Assembly: GCA_905215405.1 (NCBI GenBank)
Contig: CAJMQE010000027.1
Coordinates: 1-41,459 of the forward strand
Direction: 5' to 3'
Source of the DNA: an uncultured bacterium
GTDB lineage: Bacteria; Bacillota; Clostridia; Lachnospirales; Lachnospiraceae
Length of the DNA stretch: 41,459 bases
The notes beneath the pieces were generated by a model. It was not told where the DNA came from. It did no database searches and was given only the letters and a program-made list of their open reading frames with translations. The position numbers were made by a program, and so were the translations under genes. Of the stretch, positions 17,597 to 27,200 are shown piece by piece (position 1 is the stretch's first letter; the number at the start of each line of letters is the position of its first letter).

Positions 17597-19219
17597 TTAC
17601 TTAATAAATGCTCCATCTTTGATCAGTTTCTGTTTTTCGTCCAGAATTTCCTGATATCCACCGTCTAAATACTCTTTGCTGTATTTCTCATATTTAGAAT
17701 CAAATTCTGATGGTGAACATGTGGCAAGATCTACATAGAATTCCTTCCACATTTCCTTCAGATCTGCAGAGTATTCTGAAATAGAATCAACTGATTTTGT
17801 AAATACAGGAGTCAACATACCATATTGCTCATTTTCTTTGCAGTATTTATAAGTATCTTCAATCAGATATTCATAACCTGCAGGAGCTAATGTCTTTAAG
17901 TTAGCTTTGTATGTCTTTTCCTCTGTATCATATTCAGCAAGTTCATCTACAAGGCACCAGTAATCTTTATTGTTGTTCTTTGAAAGAGCTGAATCTCCAG
18001 TATAACTTGCATTAGGTACTGCAATACCATCTTCCATTGTGTAGTTCTGACCCTCAACACCATTCTGTAAATAGAACAGGTTATCTTCCTGGCTCATCCA
18101 GTTCAGGAACATCCAGATTGCTGCACGCTGCTCGTCAGAAGTGTTCTTGTTGATACCCATGATCATACCATAAGGTGGGTACTGATAATAATAAGCTTTA
18201 CCATCTGCTGTACCTGCTGTTGAATTCATAGCAGCAACTTTTGCATCTGGGTCATTTGCAAGTAAAGATGAAATTACATCTGTTGAACTATTGATATAGA
18301 ATCCATAGACACCTGATTTACCAGAAACGAAATCTGCCTTTGTATCTGTATCCTTTGTATTCAGATAGAATTCAGGATCGATCAGACCTTCGTTATATTC
18401 TGTATTTAAGTTCTTCAGGTAATCCTTTGTTGGCTGCCATGTAAATGGAGCTACATTCAGATCAAGGTATGTTGCTTTGTCTTCATCAGATAATGATGAT
18501 GGCAGGAATCCGTATTCATATGTGAAACTTGTCTGGACAAGGCTACCACCGCCATTGCCAAGGCCAGCATCTTTCCATGCTTTATATACGGCATTCAGTT
18601 CGTTGATATTTGTTGGCATTGACATACCAACTTTGTCTAACCAGTCCTGACGAATCAGTGTTACATAGTTGTAATAGATTGGATTACGTTTTGCAAAGAA
18701 GAACGCATTCTTTCCATCAAGCTGACCATATTTAGAAATTGTATCGCTCATTGTCTTATAATAATCTGGAGCGTAATAAGCAATTTCGTCCAAGTCAAGA
18801 TCCTGCATTGCTCCTTCACTATAATAATTTACTGCCTGTGGCATATCATAGTGGAAAATGATATCTGGTGCTGTTCCAGCTGCAATCATCTGCATATAAT
18901 CGGCAACTTCAGTCTGACGGCCAATTGCAACATACTGCACATTAACATTATACTTATCTCCAAATTCTTTCTGAATCCACTGCGTATAATAGTTGTTTGT
19001 TACATCCCAGCCCTCAAACGCACGATCATAAACTGGAATCTTGATCGTTACTGTGTTATCAAAGCCGTTTGAGTAGTCCTTATAGGAGCCACCCGATGAG
19101 TTTCCACTCGCTGTTGCATTGCTGCTCTTTGTTGATCCCCCGCAACCTGTAACCGTCATCGCTGTCATTACTGTCGTAAGTACAAGTGCCAGAGCTTTCT
19201 TGATACTTCCTTTTTTCAT
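17597..19219 (-). CDS. Lipoprotein extracellular solute-binding protein (LplA-like)
   Basis: A 540-residue sugar-oligomer-binding lipoprotein. A lysine-rich start and hydrophobic stretch lead to the lipobox TVTGC with C26 as the lipidation site, then a Gly/Ser/Asn linker. The body fits the large family-1 binding proteins of about 500-550 residues that pair with LplB/LplC-type permeases (B. subtilis LplA, YtcQ, YesO relatives). The ribosome site AAGGAGG is strong. Two hairpins after its stop suggest it is expressed above the downstream enzymes. The ligand is most likely an unsaturated rhamnogalacturonan oligosaccharide, inferred from the locus. Confidence 0.9.
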   Translation of the reverse strand: MKKGSIKKALALVLTTVMTAMTVTGCGGSTKSSNATASGNSSGGSYKDYSNGFDNTVTIKIPVYDRAFEGWDVTNNYYTQWIQKEFGDKYNVNVQYVAIGRQTEVADYMQMIAAGTAPDIIFHYDMPQAVNYYSEGAMQDLDLDEIAYYAPDYYKTMSDTISKYGQLDGKNAFFFAKRNPIYYNYVTLIRQDWLDKVGMSMPTNINELNAVYKAWKDAGLGNGGGSLVQTSFTYEYGFLPSSLSDEDKATYLDLNVAPFTWQPTKDYLKNLNTEYNEGLIDPEFYLNTKDTDTKADFVSGKSGVYGFYINSSTDVISSLLANDPDAKVAAMNSTAGTADGKAYYYQYPPYGMIMGINKNTSDEQRAAIWMFLNWMSQEDNLFYLQNGVEGQNYTMEDGIAVPNASYTGDSALSKNNNKDYWCLVDELAEYDTEEKTYKANLKTLAPAGYEYLIEDTYKYCKENEQYGMLTPVFTKSVDSISEYSADLKEMWKEFYVDLATCSPSEFDSKYEKYSKEYLDGGYQEILDEKQKLIKDGAFIK

Positions 19220-19276
19220 TAAAAATCCTCCTTTTTTAAATGAAATATATGTAATTTATGATTACCGGATATTAAA

Positions 19277-20158
19277 TCACTCCTTTACAGCTCCTATCAT
19301 AGTTCCCTGTACGAAATATTTCTGCAGGAAAGGATATACGATAATAATTGGAACTGTTGCAAATATAACGCATGCTGCTTTTAAGACTTCAGGATTGGTA
19401 AGCACCCCAACATTACCACCTTCAGCCTGGAATGATTCCTGTGCTGATACTACAAGGTTGTATAACTTTAACTGCAGTGGTCTCAGATCAGTACGCTGTT
19501 TGATGTAGAACAATGCATCCTGATAAGAATTCCAACGGCCAACTGCATAGAATAATGCGATTGTTGCAATAATTGGTTTTGAAAGCGGAACAACGATTCT
19601 TGTAAGAATCTTAAAATGTCCTGCACCATCCATAACTGCTGCTTCTACAAGACTGTCAGAAATGCTTGCACTGAAGTTGTTCTTCATGATCAGAAGATTA
19701 TATGGTGCAAAACAAAGTGGCAGGATCAGACACCAGATGGTATCAAGCATATGTAACTCGTTCATCAGCAGGTAATCCGGAATTGTTCCGGCTGCAAAAT
19801 ACATTGTGAACATAATCAGGAATGTCATCAGTCTGGCACCTTTAAGCTCTTTTCTACTCAGTGCATATGCTGCTGAAATGGTCAAGAACATACCAATGAT
19901 CGTAAATAATAAGGTAATTACAATTGTGATGAACATTGATCTGATAATAGAACTATCAGCGAAGATCTTCTGATATGCTGATAAGTTCAACCCCTTTGGT
20001 AACAAAATGACTTTATTGGCTATTACTGATGCCTCGTCACTGATTGAAATTGAAAATACATGTATAAACGGGAATAAGCAGGTAAGTGATACAATAATCA
20101 GTACGAGCCAGAAAATCACATCTGCTACATTCCATTTTTTCTTTCCTTTCTTCTTCAC
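19277..20158 (-). CDS. Carbohydrate ABC transporter permease (LplC/YtcP-like)
   Basis: A 293-residue inner-membrane permease with six predicted segments. The EAA loop is visible as EAAVMDGAGHFKILTRIVVP (about residues 186-205), where the ATPase docks, and the C-terminus ends in QKYFVQGTMIGAVKE, a hallmark of the LplC/YtcP group. The start is GTG, with a GGGGGG site 10 nt upstream, 18 bp after the partner permease. No ATPase gene is present in the window; a shared MsmX-type ATPase elsewhere is expected from relatives. Confidence 0.93.
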   Translation of the reverse strand: MKKKGKKKWNVADVIFWLVLIIVSLTCLFPFIHVFSISISDEASVIANKVILLPKGLNLSAYQKIFADSSIIRSMFITIVITLLFTIIGMFLTISAAYALSRKELKGARLMTFLIMFTMYFAAGTIPDYLLMNELHMLDTIWCLILPLCFAPYNLLIMKNNFSASISDSLVEAAVMDGAGHFKILTRIVVPLSKPIIATIALFYAVGRWNSYQDALFYIKQRTDLRPLQLKLYNLVVSAQESFQAEGGNVGVLTNPEVLKAACVIFATVPIIIVYPFLQKYFVQGTMIGAVKE

Positions 20159-20176
20159 TTTTACTCATCCCCCCTT

Positions 20177-21127
20177 CTATAGTAATCCTTCATCACCGAT
20201 TTTCTTTGCTACCCTGTCTGCTGCTATAACAAGGATCAGGCCAATTACCGACTGGAATAAGCCCAATGCAGTTGCATCGCTGAATTTACCGCTCTGAATA
20301 CCCCATCTATAAACAAGTACTGGAATTGTTGTTACAAATTCTGTTGCTTTTGCATTGGATAAGGCCATAACTCGTTCGAAAGAACCCTGCATCATTCGAC
20401 CAAGATTCATAATCAGAAGAACTACAATTGTGCTTCGGATACATGGAAGTGTAACACTCCAGCACCTCTGCCACCGGTTCGCTCCATCAATCGTCGCTGC
20501 CTCATACAGTTCCGGATTGACATTCGTAATTGCAGCCAGGTAAATGATGGTTCCCCATCCCATCGACTGCCATACACCGATTAATACATATGTAATAAGC
20601 CACCAGGCATTATCCTGGAGAAATGGTATTGGACTCACGCCCATGTTGGAGATCAGGATATTGACAACTCCGTTGCTGACACTAAAAAGCTGATATCCTA
20701 ATGCTGCAATGATGACCCATGAAAGGAAATGAGGAAGATACATCAATGTCTGTGTGATCTTTTTGAACCATTTGCAACGGATCTCATTCAGGATCAAAGC
20801 TAAAACAATTGGCATTGGAAAACTAAAAACCAGGTCTAAAATATTAAGAAGTAATGTGTTTCTAACTGCCGGCCAGAAATCCCTCTTAGCGAAAATTTTT
20901 CTGAAAATATCGAGTCCTACCCACTCGCTACCGGAGAACCCTTTTGCTACTTTGTAATCTTTAAAAGCAATTGTTAATCCGTAGTAAGGAACGAATTTAA
21001 ATATCAGAATAAAGAGCATTGGAAGCAACATTAATGCATATAATTGCCATGTTCTTTTTAGATAGTTTTTCGTTCTGCCTTTTCGTCTTTTTTCTACATA
21101 TTTTTCATTTTCCAAGACGCGTTTCAT
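20177..21127 (-). CDS. ABC transporter permease (LplB-like), first gene of the importer operon
   Basis: A 316-residue permease with six membrane segments. The EAA loop is YEAATIDGANRWQRCWSVTLP (first 20 residues are characteristic), and the N-terminal QLYALMLLPMLFILIFKFVP, PYYGLTIAFKDYK and LGLFQSVIGLILV segments are typical of LplB/YteP. The frame extends 22 codons upstream, but the ATG at 21127 has AAGGGGG about 11 nt upstream and a family-like N-terminus. It lies next to a divergent AraC regulator gene, and the promoter between them is the best candidate for the whole 17-kb gene train. Confidence 0.92.
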   Translation of the reverse strand: MKRVLENEKYVEKRRKGRTKNYLKRTWQLYALMLLPMLFILIFKFVPYYGLTIAFKDYKVAKGFSGSEWVGLDIFRKIFAKRDFWPAVRNTLLLNILDLVFSFPMPIVLALILNEIRCKWFKKITQTLMYLPHFLSWVIIAALGYQLFSVSNGVVNILISNMGVSPIPFLQDNAWWLITYVLIGVWQSMGWGTIIYLAAITNVNPELYEAATIDGANRWQRCWSVTLPCIRSTIVVLLIMNLGRMMQGSFERVMALSNAKATEFVTTIPVLVYRWGIQSGKFSDATALGLFQSVIGLILVIAADRVAKKIGDEGLL

Positions 21128-21175
21128 TATTCTTTTAGCCCCCTTGCACATTTTTTTCTTTATTTCGATGATGTT

Positions 21176-21181
21176 ATTATA
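21176..21181 (-). promoter_or_regulatory. -10 box of the ABC importer/pectin operon
   Basis: TATAAT on the minus strand lies about 50 bp before the first permease start, with no good -35 (GGAATT at 17 bp). A weak -35 suits a promoter that needs an activator such as the adjacent AraC protein. Confidence 0.5.
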
Positions 21182-21220
21182 CAATATTACCAATGTACAA
21201 TTCCTATCATCTGAGATTTA

Positions 21221-21237
21221 ATTCTATGCAATTTTGT
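21221..21237. promoter_or_regulatory. Candidate AraC operator, copy 1
   Basis: ATTCTATGCAATTTTGT lies about 40 bp upstream of the importer -10 box, between the two divergent promoters. It matches 15 of 17 positions of an element at 31475-31491 upstream of the lyase gene. It is the only such shared element I noticed between the two pectin operons. Confidence 0.4.
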
Positions 21238-21248
21238 CCATTTATCCG

Positions 21249-21277
21249 TTGCTTTTTCACAGAATGAAATCTATAAT
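21249..21277 (+). promoter_or_regulatory. Promoter of the AraC regulator gene
   Basis: TTGCTT at 21249-21254, a 17-bp spacer and TATAAT at 21272-21277 give a good vegetative promoter. Transcription would begin near 21284, leaving a leader of about 60 nt. Confidence 0.6.
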
Positions 21278-21296
21278 TAAATTATCAGTCAAATCA

Positions 21297-21318
21297 CTGT
21301 TGCAGTAAACTGTAACAG
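21297..21318. promoter_or_regulatory. 22-bp imperfect palindrome in the AraC leader
   Basis: The arms CTGTTGCAGT and ACTGTAACAG flank AA and match at 9 of 10 positions. The palindrome sits just downstream of the predicted start of transcription and about 27 bp before the start codon. It could be an autoregulatory operator or an mRNA hairpin. Confidence 0.4.
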
Positions 21319-21344
21319 ATATTAATAAGAAAGGCCTGATTACT

Positions 21345-22292
21345 TTGTCTAAGCATAAAAATAAGATTGTTGAATTTCGTAATTACAACTTACAGCCGAA
21401 TTTTCCAATTCTGCTGTTAACCGGCGATGCCTGGCACATTTCTGACATTCCCTCCGGCCGACTGCATTTTCACAACTGTCTAGAACTCGGACTCTGTGAA
21501 TCCGGAAGCGGCACACTGGAATTTGTGGATAAAAAGCTTTCTTTTCATACCGGAGATGTGACACTGATCGCAAGTGATGTCATTCACACCACTTATTCTT
21601 CTCCTGGAACTGCCAGTAAATGGAGCTATATTTTTGTTGATCTGGAAGAAATCTTCTATCCTTACTTTTCTCTCGATCTGTTAGCCAAGAATGAGATCAT
21701 TCAAGAGATCATCCACTCGTACAGCGCCATTTTCCCTCAGGAAGTTTATCCACAGATCTATGATCTGGTCGTCGGGATCATACATACATTAGCGAAAAAG
21801 GATCTGAATTTTAAATATGCGACCTCCGGTCTGATGCTGACCCTACTGGTCAATGTCATGAATATTTATAATTCCTCTAAGAAATCAGATATCTTTAATA
21901 TACAGACACTGGATAGTTCTCTATCCATTGCACCGGCTCTGGATTATATCCGCAAAAATTATATGCACGATTTTTCCATGAGCATCCTAGCCGATATGTG
22001 CAATATGAGTTCTACACATTTCAGAAGGACCTTTACTGCCGTCATGAATACAGGTGCTCTGGAATATTTGACGCGGATTCGAATCGAAAAGGCATCTCTT
22101 CTTCTACGGACCACTGATATGCCGATCCTACGGATATCTGAAGAAGTTGGATTCCGTTCTCTTTCCAGCTTTAACAGGCATTTTAGTGAAATTGTCGGTG
22201 AAACACCAAGAGACTGGCGAAAGCATATGTCCTATGTACATAACATCTCAATCTTTCAGAATAATGGCTGGATGACGCCTCCAAAAGATTGA
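21345..22292 (+). CDS. AraC-family transcriptional regulator (cupin + HTH), likely pectin-locus regulator
   Basis: A 315-residue regulator. Residues about 20-100 form a cupin-like sensing domain (the HFHNCLELGLCESGSGTLEF strand pair). The C-terminal ~100 residues hold two helix-turn-helix units (SMSILADMCNMSSTHFRRTF and PILRISEEVGFRSLSSFNRH), followed by the ETPRDWRKH end motif. Translation appears to start at TTG, with AGAAAGG about 10 nt upstream. It is the only convincing plus-strand gene and diverges from the ABC importer operon, the usual arrangement for a dedicated activator. The effector is probably a rhamnogalacturonan breakdown product (inference). Confidence 0.9.
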   Translation: MSKHKNKIVEFRNYNLQPNFPILLLTGDAWHISDIPSGRLHFHNCLELGLCESGSGTLEFVDKKLSFHTGDVTLIASDVIHTTYSSPGTASKWSYIFVDLEEIFYPYFSLDLLAKNEIIQEIIHSYSAIFPQEVYPQIYDLVVGIIHTLAKKDLNFKYATSGLMLTLLVNVMNIYNSSKKSDIFNIQTLDSSLSIAPALDYIRKNYMHDFSMSILADMCNMSSTHFRRTFTAVMNTGALEYLTRIRIEKASLLLRTTDMPILRISEEVGFRSLSSFNRHFSEIVGETPRDWRKHMSYVHNISIFQNNGWMTPPKD

Positions 22293-22293
22293 G

Positions 22294-22354
22294 AAAAAAA
22301 CCTGCTGTCTTAGTAGTTCTTCATTATGAAGAACTCTGACAGCAGGTTTTTTTT
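22294..22354. terminator. Bidirectional intrinsic terminator between convergent genes
   Basis: An outer stem CCTGCTGTC/GACAGCAGG and a perfect inner stem AGTTCTTCA/TGAAGAACT form a long hairpin flanked by A7 on the left and T8 on the right. It serves both the AraC gene and the convergent GH51-DUF6171 operon. Confidence 0.92.
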
Positions 22355-22408
22355 ATAAATTTTAAGACTTCTTGCAACCGTCTGCATCCGTTTCTGCAAA
22401 TGGACCTT

Positions 22409-22741
22409 CTACCACATTTTGTATGGACAATGGTTCTTTCTGACGGCTGCCCTTACTTCGACAAAACAGCCACAGGCCTGACAGGTGGCCTGTTCCAGCC
22501 ACTTGCACTGCCTGCAGGTTGTCAGTCTTTCCTGAAAGAGTGCTTCCCCCGCTCTTTCTCCTGCTGACAGCTCGCTGATATAACCGTACACAATTTCTTT
22601 TTCTTTACCAGCCTCCAGATCTATCAGCAGGCATTTCCTGCAAAATCTCTGCGTATGTATTTTATTTGCTTCCTGGCCGCCATTTAATGCGGTGCTTTCC
22701 AGTTGTTCCCCAGTACTTTCTTTTAATTTCGTCTGTTCCAT
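22409..22741 (-). CDS. Small cysteine-rich DUF6171-like protein
   Basis: A 110-residue protein of unknown function. Eight Cys form a likely metal-binding arrangement: CRKC near residue 34, then CRQC, CQACGC and a final C in NHCPYKMW. The order and the CFVEVRAA segment match DUF6171, a small clostridial family. The first ~30 residues are polar and variable. The ATG is 6 bp after the GH51 stop and has only a weak site (CAGGT), so it is probably translated by coupling. Why it travels with an arabinofuranosidase is unclear. Confidence 0.7.
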   Translation of the reverse strand: MEQTKLKESTGEQLESTALNGGQEANKIHTQRFCRKCLLIDLEAGKEKEIVYGYISELSAGERAGEALFQERLTTCRQCKWLEQATCQACGCFVEVRAAVRKNHCPYKMW

Positions 22742-22747
22742 ACCTGA

Positions 22748-24265
22748 TTACCTTGCTTCAATTCGAAGTAATACAATGCTGCAGGCTGGCACTTTCATGC
22801 TGATCTGATTGTCTGATACCTGATAGCCATCATATTTCTCTTCTCTGACTCTGTCTTTTTGGGCAAATGTATTATGGGCATCGATACTGCCAGTCAAAAT
22901 CTGTGCTTCCATTACTTTAACCGGACCGTCGTCTGCAAAATTTACTTCCACTTCATCCATATCTTCTGCTGATACATTGCTCACCGTAATGTTCACGGTT
23001 CCATCCTCGCTCTTTGATACTGTCTGAGTGATCTGTGGAACTTTGTTCTCATCCTCCATACCTGCTGTTACATTTTCTGTCAGATTACTGTGCAACAGCT
23101 TTGCACCCTGATGATGACGATACATATGAAATGCATAATAGGTCGGTGTCAGTACCATGTCTTTTCCTTCTGTCAAAACAACTGATGCAAGAACATTTAC
23201 CATCTGTGCGATATTTGCCATCCTTACGACATCACAATTATGATTGAATATATCAAAATTAATTGCTGCTACAATTGCATCACGCATTGTATTCTGCTGA
23301 TATAAAAATCCTGGATTTGTGCCTGGTTCCACATCATACCAGCATCCCCACTCATCTACCACAAGGCCGATGTCTTTCGGGTCAGCAAATCTTCCGATAA
23401 TATTGGTGTGTTTTCGGATCAGTTCTTCCATATATCTGGTCTTTCTAAGCGTGATATAGTATTCTTTTTCATCAAATGTTGTTGCACTGCCTTTATGTCT
23501 CCAATCATTGTATGGAAGCGTATAATAGTGCAGAGAAATGCCATCCATAAATCCATGGAGATGTTGAGGTGCCTTATAGAAACAGGTCTTAAGCACTTCC
23601 TCAGTCCATTCATAATCATCTACGTTCGGTCCGCAGCAAACCTTAAGAACAGGATTCTTTGGATCGTAATTCTTAATAAATGACTGATATCTGCGATAAA
23701 GATTGCCGTAGTACTGTGGTGTCATATTACCACCACAGCCCCAGCTTTCATTTCCTACTCCAAAGTAATCTACTTTCCATGGTTCTTCATGACCGTTGGC
23801 TTTTCTTAAATTAGCCATTGGTGATTCTCCATCGAATGTCATATATTCGATCCATTCATTCATTTCCTGAACCGTGCCTGAACCTACATTGCCATTAATA
23901 TATGTCTTACAGCCAAGCTGACTGCACAATTCAAAATATTCATGGGTACCGAAGGAATTATCTTCAACCACGCGTCCCCAATTCGTGTTGACCATGCGCT
24001 TTCTTCCTTCTTTTGGTCCAATTCCGTCTTTCCAATGGTATTCATCTGCGAAACAGCCTCCTGGCCATCTAAGTACTGGTACTTTCATTTCCTTTAATGC
24101 ATTTACTACATCATTTCGCATTCCGTTTGTATTTGGTATCTCTGAATCTTCTCCTACAAATATCCCCTCGTAAATACCACGTCCAAGATGTTCTGCAAAG
24201 TGTCCATAGAGTTCCGGACGAATCTCTCCCTCTTCCATATCTCTGTCGATATAAAGTTTTGCCAT
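22748..24265 (-). CDS. abfA: GH51 alpha-L-arabinofuranosidase
   Basis: A 505-residue cytosolic retaining enzyme. The TIM barrel opens with RPELYGHFAEHLGRGIYEG and VLRWPGGCFADEYHW. Acid/base E173 lies in GVGNESWGCGG and nucleophile E305 in VVDEWGCWYD; the C-terminal ~110 residues form the beta-sandwich domain of the family. It removes terminal arabinose from arabinan or arabinogalactan side chains and from imported oligosaccharides. The ATG follows AGGAGG by 10 nt and lies 17 bp after the lyase stop, so it is in the lyase operon. Confidence 0.95.
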   Translation of the reverse strand: MAKLYIDRDMEEGEIRPELYGHFAEHLGRGIYEGIFVGEDSEIPNTNGMRNDVVNALKEMKVPVLRWPGGCFADEYHWKDGIGPKEGRKRMVNTNWGRVVEDNSFGTHEYFELCSQLGCKTYINGNVGSGTVQEMNEWIEYMTFDGESPMANLRKANGHEEPWKVDYFGVGNESWGCGGNMTPQYYGNLYRRYQSFIKNYDPKNPVLKVCCGPNVDDYEWTEEVLKTCFYKAPQHLHGFMDGISLHYYTLPYNDWRHKGSATTFDEKEYYITLRKTRYMEELIRKHTNIIGRFADPKDIGLVVDEWGCWYDVEPGTNPGFLYQQNTMRDAIVAAINFDIFNHNCDVVRMANIAQMVNVLASVVLTEGKDMVLTPTYYAFHMYRHHQGAKLLHSNLTENVTAGMEDENKVPQITQTVSKSEDGTVNITVSNVSAEDMDEVEVNFADDGPVKVMEAQILTGSIDAHNTFAQKDRVREEKYDGYQVSDNQISMKVPACSIVLLRIEAR

Positions 24266-24282
24266 TGTTAATTTACCTCCTT

Positions 24283-27200
24283 CTACTGGATGTTACCTTT
24301 TTTATTTTTTCTTCTGGTTCTTGAAAGATATATACATAAAGCGCCTGCCACCCCAATGATGAACATATATACTACAGGGCTATTATGATCTCCTGTTGCT
24401 ACCTTCTGTGTTGCCGCATCCGATCCATCTGCTTTGCCATTTCCTGCGCCGCCGTTTCCATTCTGTCCTTTTCCAACATTCATTGCACCGGTCTGCTCAG
24501 ATGATGTTTCCTGCGTTGCTGCACTGCTATTCAGCTGACTCTGTGATTCTGTCGGTAACTGTGCTGATGAAGTCTCTGCCTGTGTTGATGTTGATTGTGG
24601 CTGTGTTGGTGTTGTTTCCGGCTGTGTCGGTGTTGTTTCTGGCTGTGTCGGTGTTGTTTCCGGCTGTGTTGGTGTTGTTTCCGGCTGCGTTGGTGTTGTT
24701 TCTGGCTGTGTCGGTGTTGTTTCTGGCTGTGTCGGTGTTGTTTCCGGCTGTGTCGGTGTTGTTTCCGGCTGTGTCGGTGTTGTTTCTGGCTGTGTCGGTG
24801 TTGTTTCCGGCTGTGTTGGCTGCGTCTCTGGCTGTGTTTCTGCCTTTTTAACTGTAACCGCACAGGTATTTGTGCAGGAATCACATTCTGCTGTAATGGT
24901 TGCACTGCCGACTGATACCGCTGTCAGACTTCCATTTTCATCCACTTTTACAATGGATTCATCACTGCTGCTCCAGATCACCGTTTTGTCAAATGCAAGA
25001 TCTGTTGTTGCTGTAAGAGTTGCTGTTTTACCCTCTTCCAGCGTGATCTCCTTACTTGATAAATTCAGTTCTTTTGCTTTTACATCTTCAAGTGATGTAG
25101 CATTTTTCCTGATTCTGATAGCTGCCATTCTCGATGTTGTTGATGCATCAAATACAAAATCCATCTGACCGTCTGTTACTGTAACGATCTGTGTTCCTAC
25201 TGTATAATTATTTGCTGCATTACTGATGGATAATGCTGCATTATCCTCAATTGTTACTTTTAATGAACTCTTATAGACTGATGAACTTACTACTTCTACC
25301 GTGTACTCTCCATCTGGTACATCTACCGCAAATGTTTCTCCAGCTGAAAGTGCAAAATCCCTGCATACAGCAGTTGGTAGTATTCCTGTTGAGGTAACTC
25401 CTTCATCACGCCCCTGCATAACAGATGCTCCATTCAGGAATCCATATCCTTTATCTGCTGTGTAGGAAGATCCCAGAACATCCAGCGTATTCTTACCGCC
25501 TTTTGGATTAACAGTGACTGTTGTCCAGTCATCGGCACCTGTACTATCAGAAATACCAAAATCGAACTGCTCATAAATTTCGTTCACAATTTGGATCTGT
25601 GCTACTGCATCCTTATCAAATCCACTTACCGATCCGAGAAGTGAGACTGTTCCAATTGATGTTGTATCCACATCACCTTTCCATGTAACTGGCACTTCTT
25701 TTACGGTACCATCTGCATAAGTTGCAGTAACTGTCTCAGGTAGTACTGCTTTTCTGCCATATGCTGTCTCTGCTACTGTATCTGCAAGCGAAACGATATA
25801 ATTATCTTTTACAATTACTTTTACTTCTACCTTATCAAGACTGGCTGTCTTTCCGGTTACCGTATATGTTCCCGGCGTTGCCAGATCATAATCGTCGCTG
25901 TTCCAGCTTATCTCTTCCTGTTTGGTCTCCTGATTCAGATAGTGAATTGTTGCTGTCTGTGGCAAAGTTAGTTCAGAATTCTTAACTACAGTTATATCCT
26001 CAAATGGATCATAACCTGTAATTTTATTTTCTATAATTCGAAGAGTCTTCTCTATCGGTTCCGGATATCCTGCAACACTGCCCGTTACCTTATAAGTTCC
26101 AACCTGATCCAGTTTGACTGCTGATACATCCCAGGTCACAGCTGCTGTTGTCTTTCTACCATCTATATCAATTACTGAGATTTCTGATGGGAGTAGATCA
26201 TTTAATGTCTGACCATCTGCAAGAATTGTGTTCTGTGCCAGATCAGGCAGTGTAAAGTCACAGATCTGACTGATATCAGCTAGTGTTGTCATCGTCAGTG
26301 TTCTTGACATATATGATGTCTTACCATCTACGATAGCTGCGATCTTATATACATAAACGGTATCTGAATCAAGACCTGCTCCATCCGTTCCCTGATCTGT
26401 ATAACAGTAAACACCATCTTTTACCTGCTCCAGATCACTAAGCGACAAACTTGCAATCTTTTCGTATGTAAGTGCACTGTCTTTGTCTGCCTCTGTCTGT
26501 GTCTGTCCAGAATCCGTCTGCTCCTCTTTCTTACCACGACTGGCCCGATAGATCTCATAGCCTTCTACCGAATGTCCATTTACTCCATCCAATGCCTTTG
26601 TAAAGTCTATCGTTGCAGAATTCTTCGTTGTATCTTCAAGTGACAACTGTGCTGTGATCAGTCCTTCTGATAACAGATAATCTGTATGAGCAGGCTGATT
26701 ATACCCAACATTCTGCCATGCAATTCCTACCCTGTATGCATGATTTTCCATCAGACATGGTTCACTGTATTCTGTTGGAATTGTTGTTGTATAAATTCTG
26801 ATCTTATTGGTATCTGCTGCACTTCTTACAATAATTTCTTCTCTCCAGTCTCCAAGCAGATCTGCTACCAGGCCTGCATTGCCTTTTGTTCCATTATTTG
26901 TAAGGACATCGCTGGATTTAAATATCAGATTATCCTGTTGATTCTCATAATCCCACTTTGTAATATTAACGGAAAGAGGTATATAATCAGCTTCATTAAA
27001 ATCATGATCCAGTGTTTCTGACATCAGATCTCCATCCCATAAGATCGAGAAATTGGAAGGTGGCGTAACTGGTGAAATTGTCTCAACATCTTCATTAAAT
27101 GCCGCATCTTCTGTTGTGAACATACCTCCATCTGTTGAATTCCACGCTGGCTCATCGCCACCCATATAGGCCGGCCCTGCTATCGACCAGTATTCTGCCC

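Noticed and set aside
24531..24915. Long frames on both strands over the PETTPTQ repeats, rich in Cys/Trp/Phe or in Gln/His/Arg
   Set aside because: They arise because a 21-bp repeat is a multiple of three in every frame. The true frame belongs to the giant enzyme.
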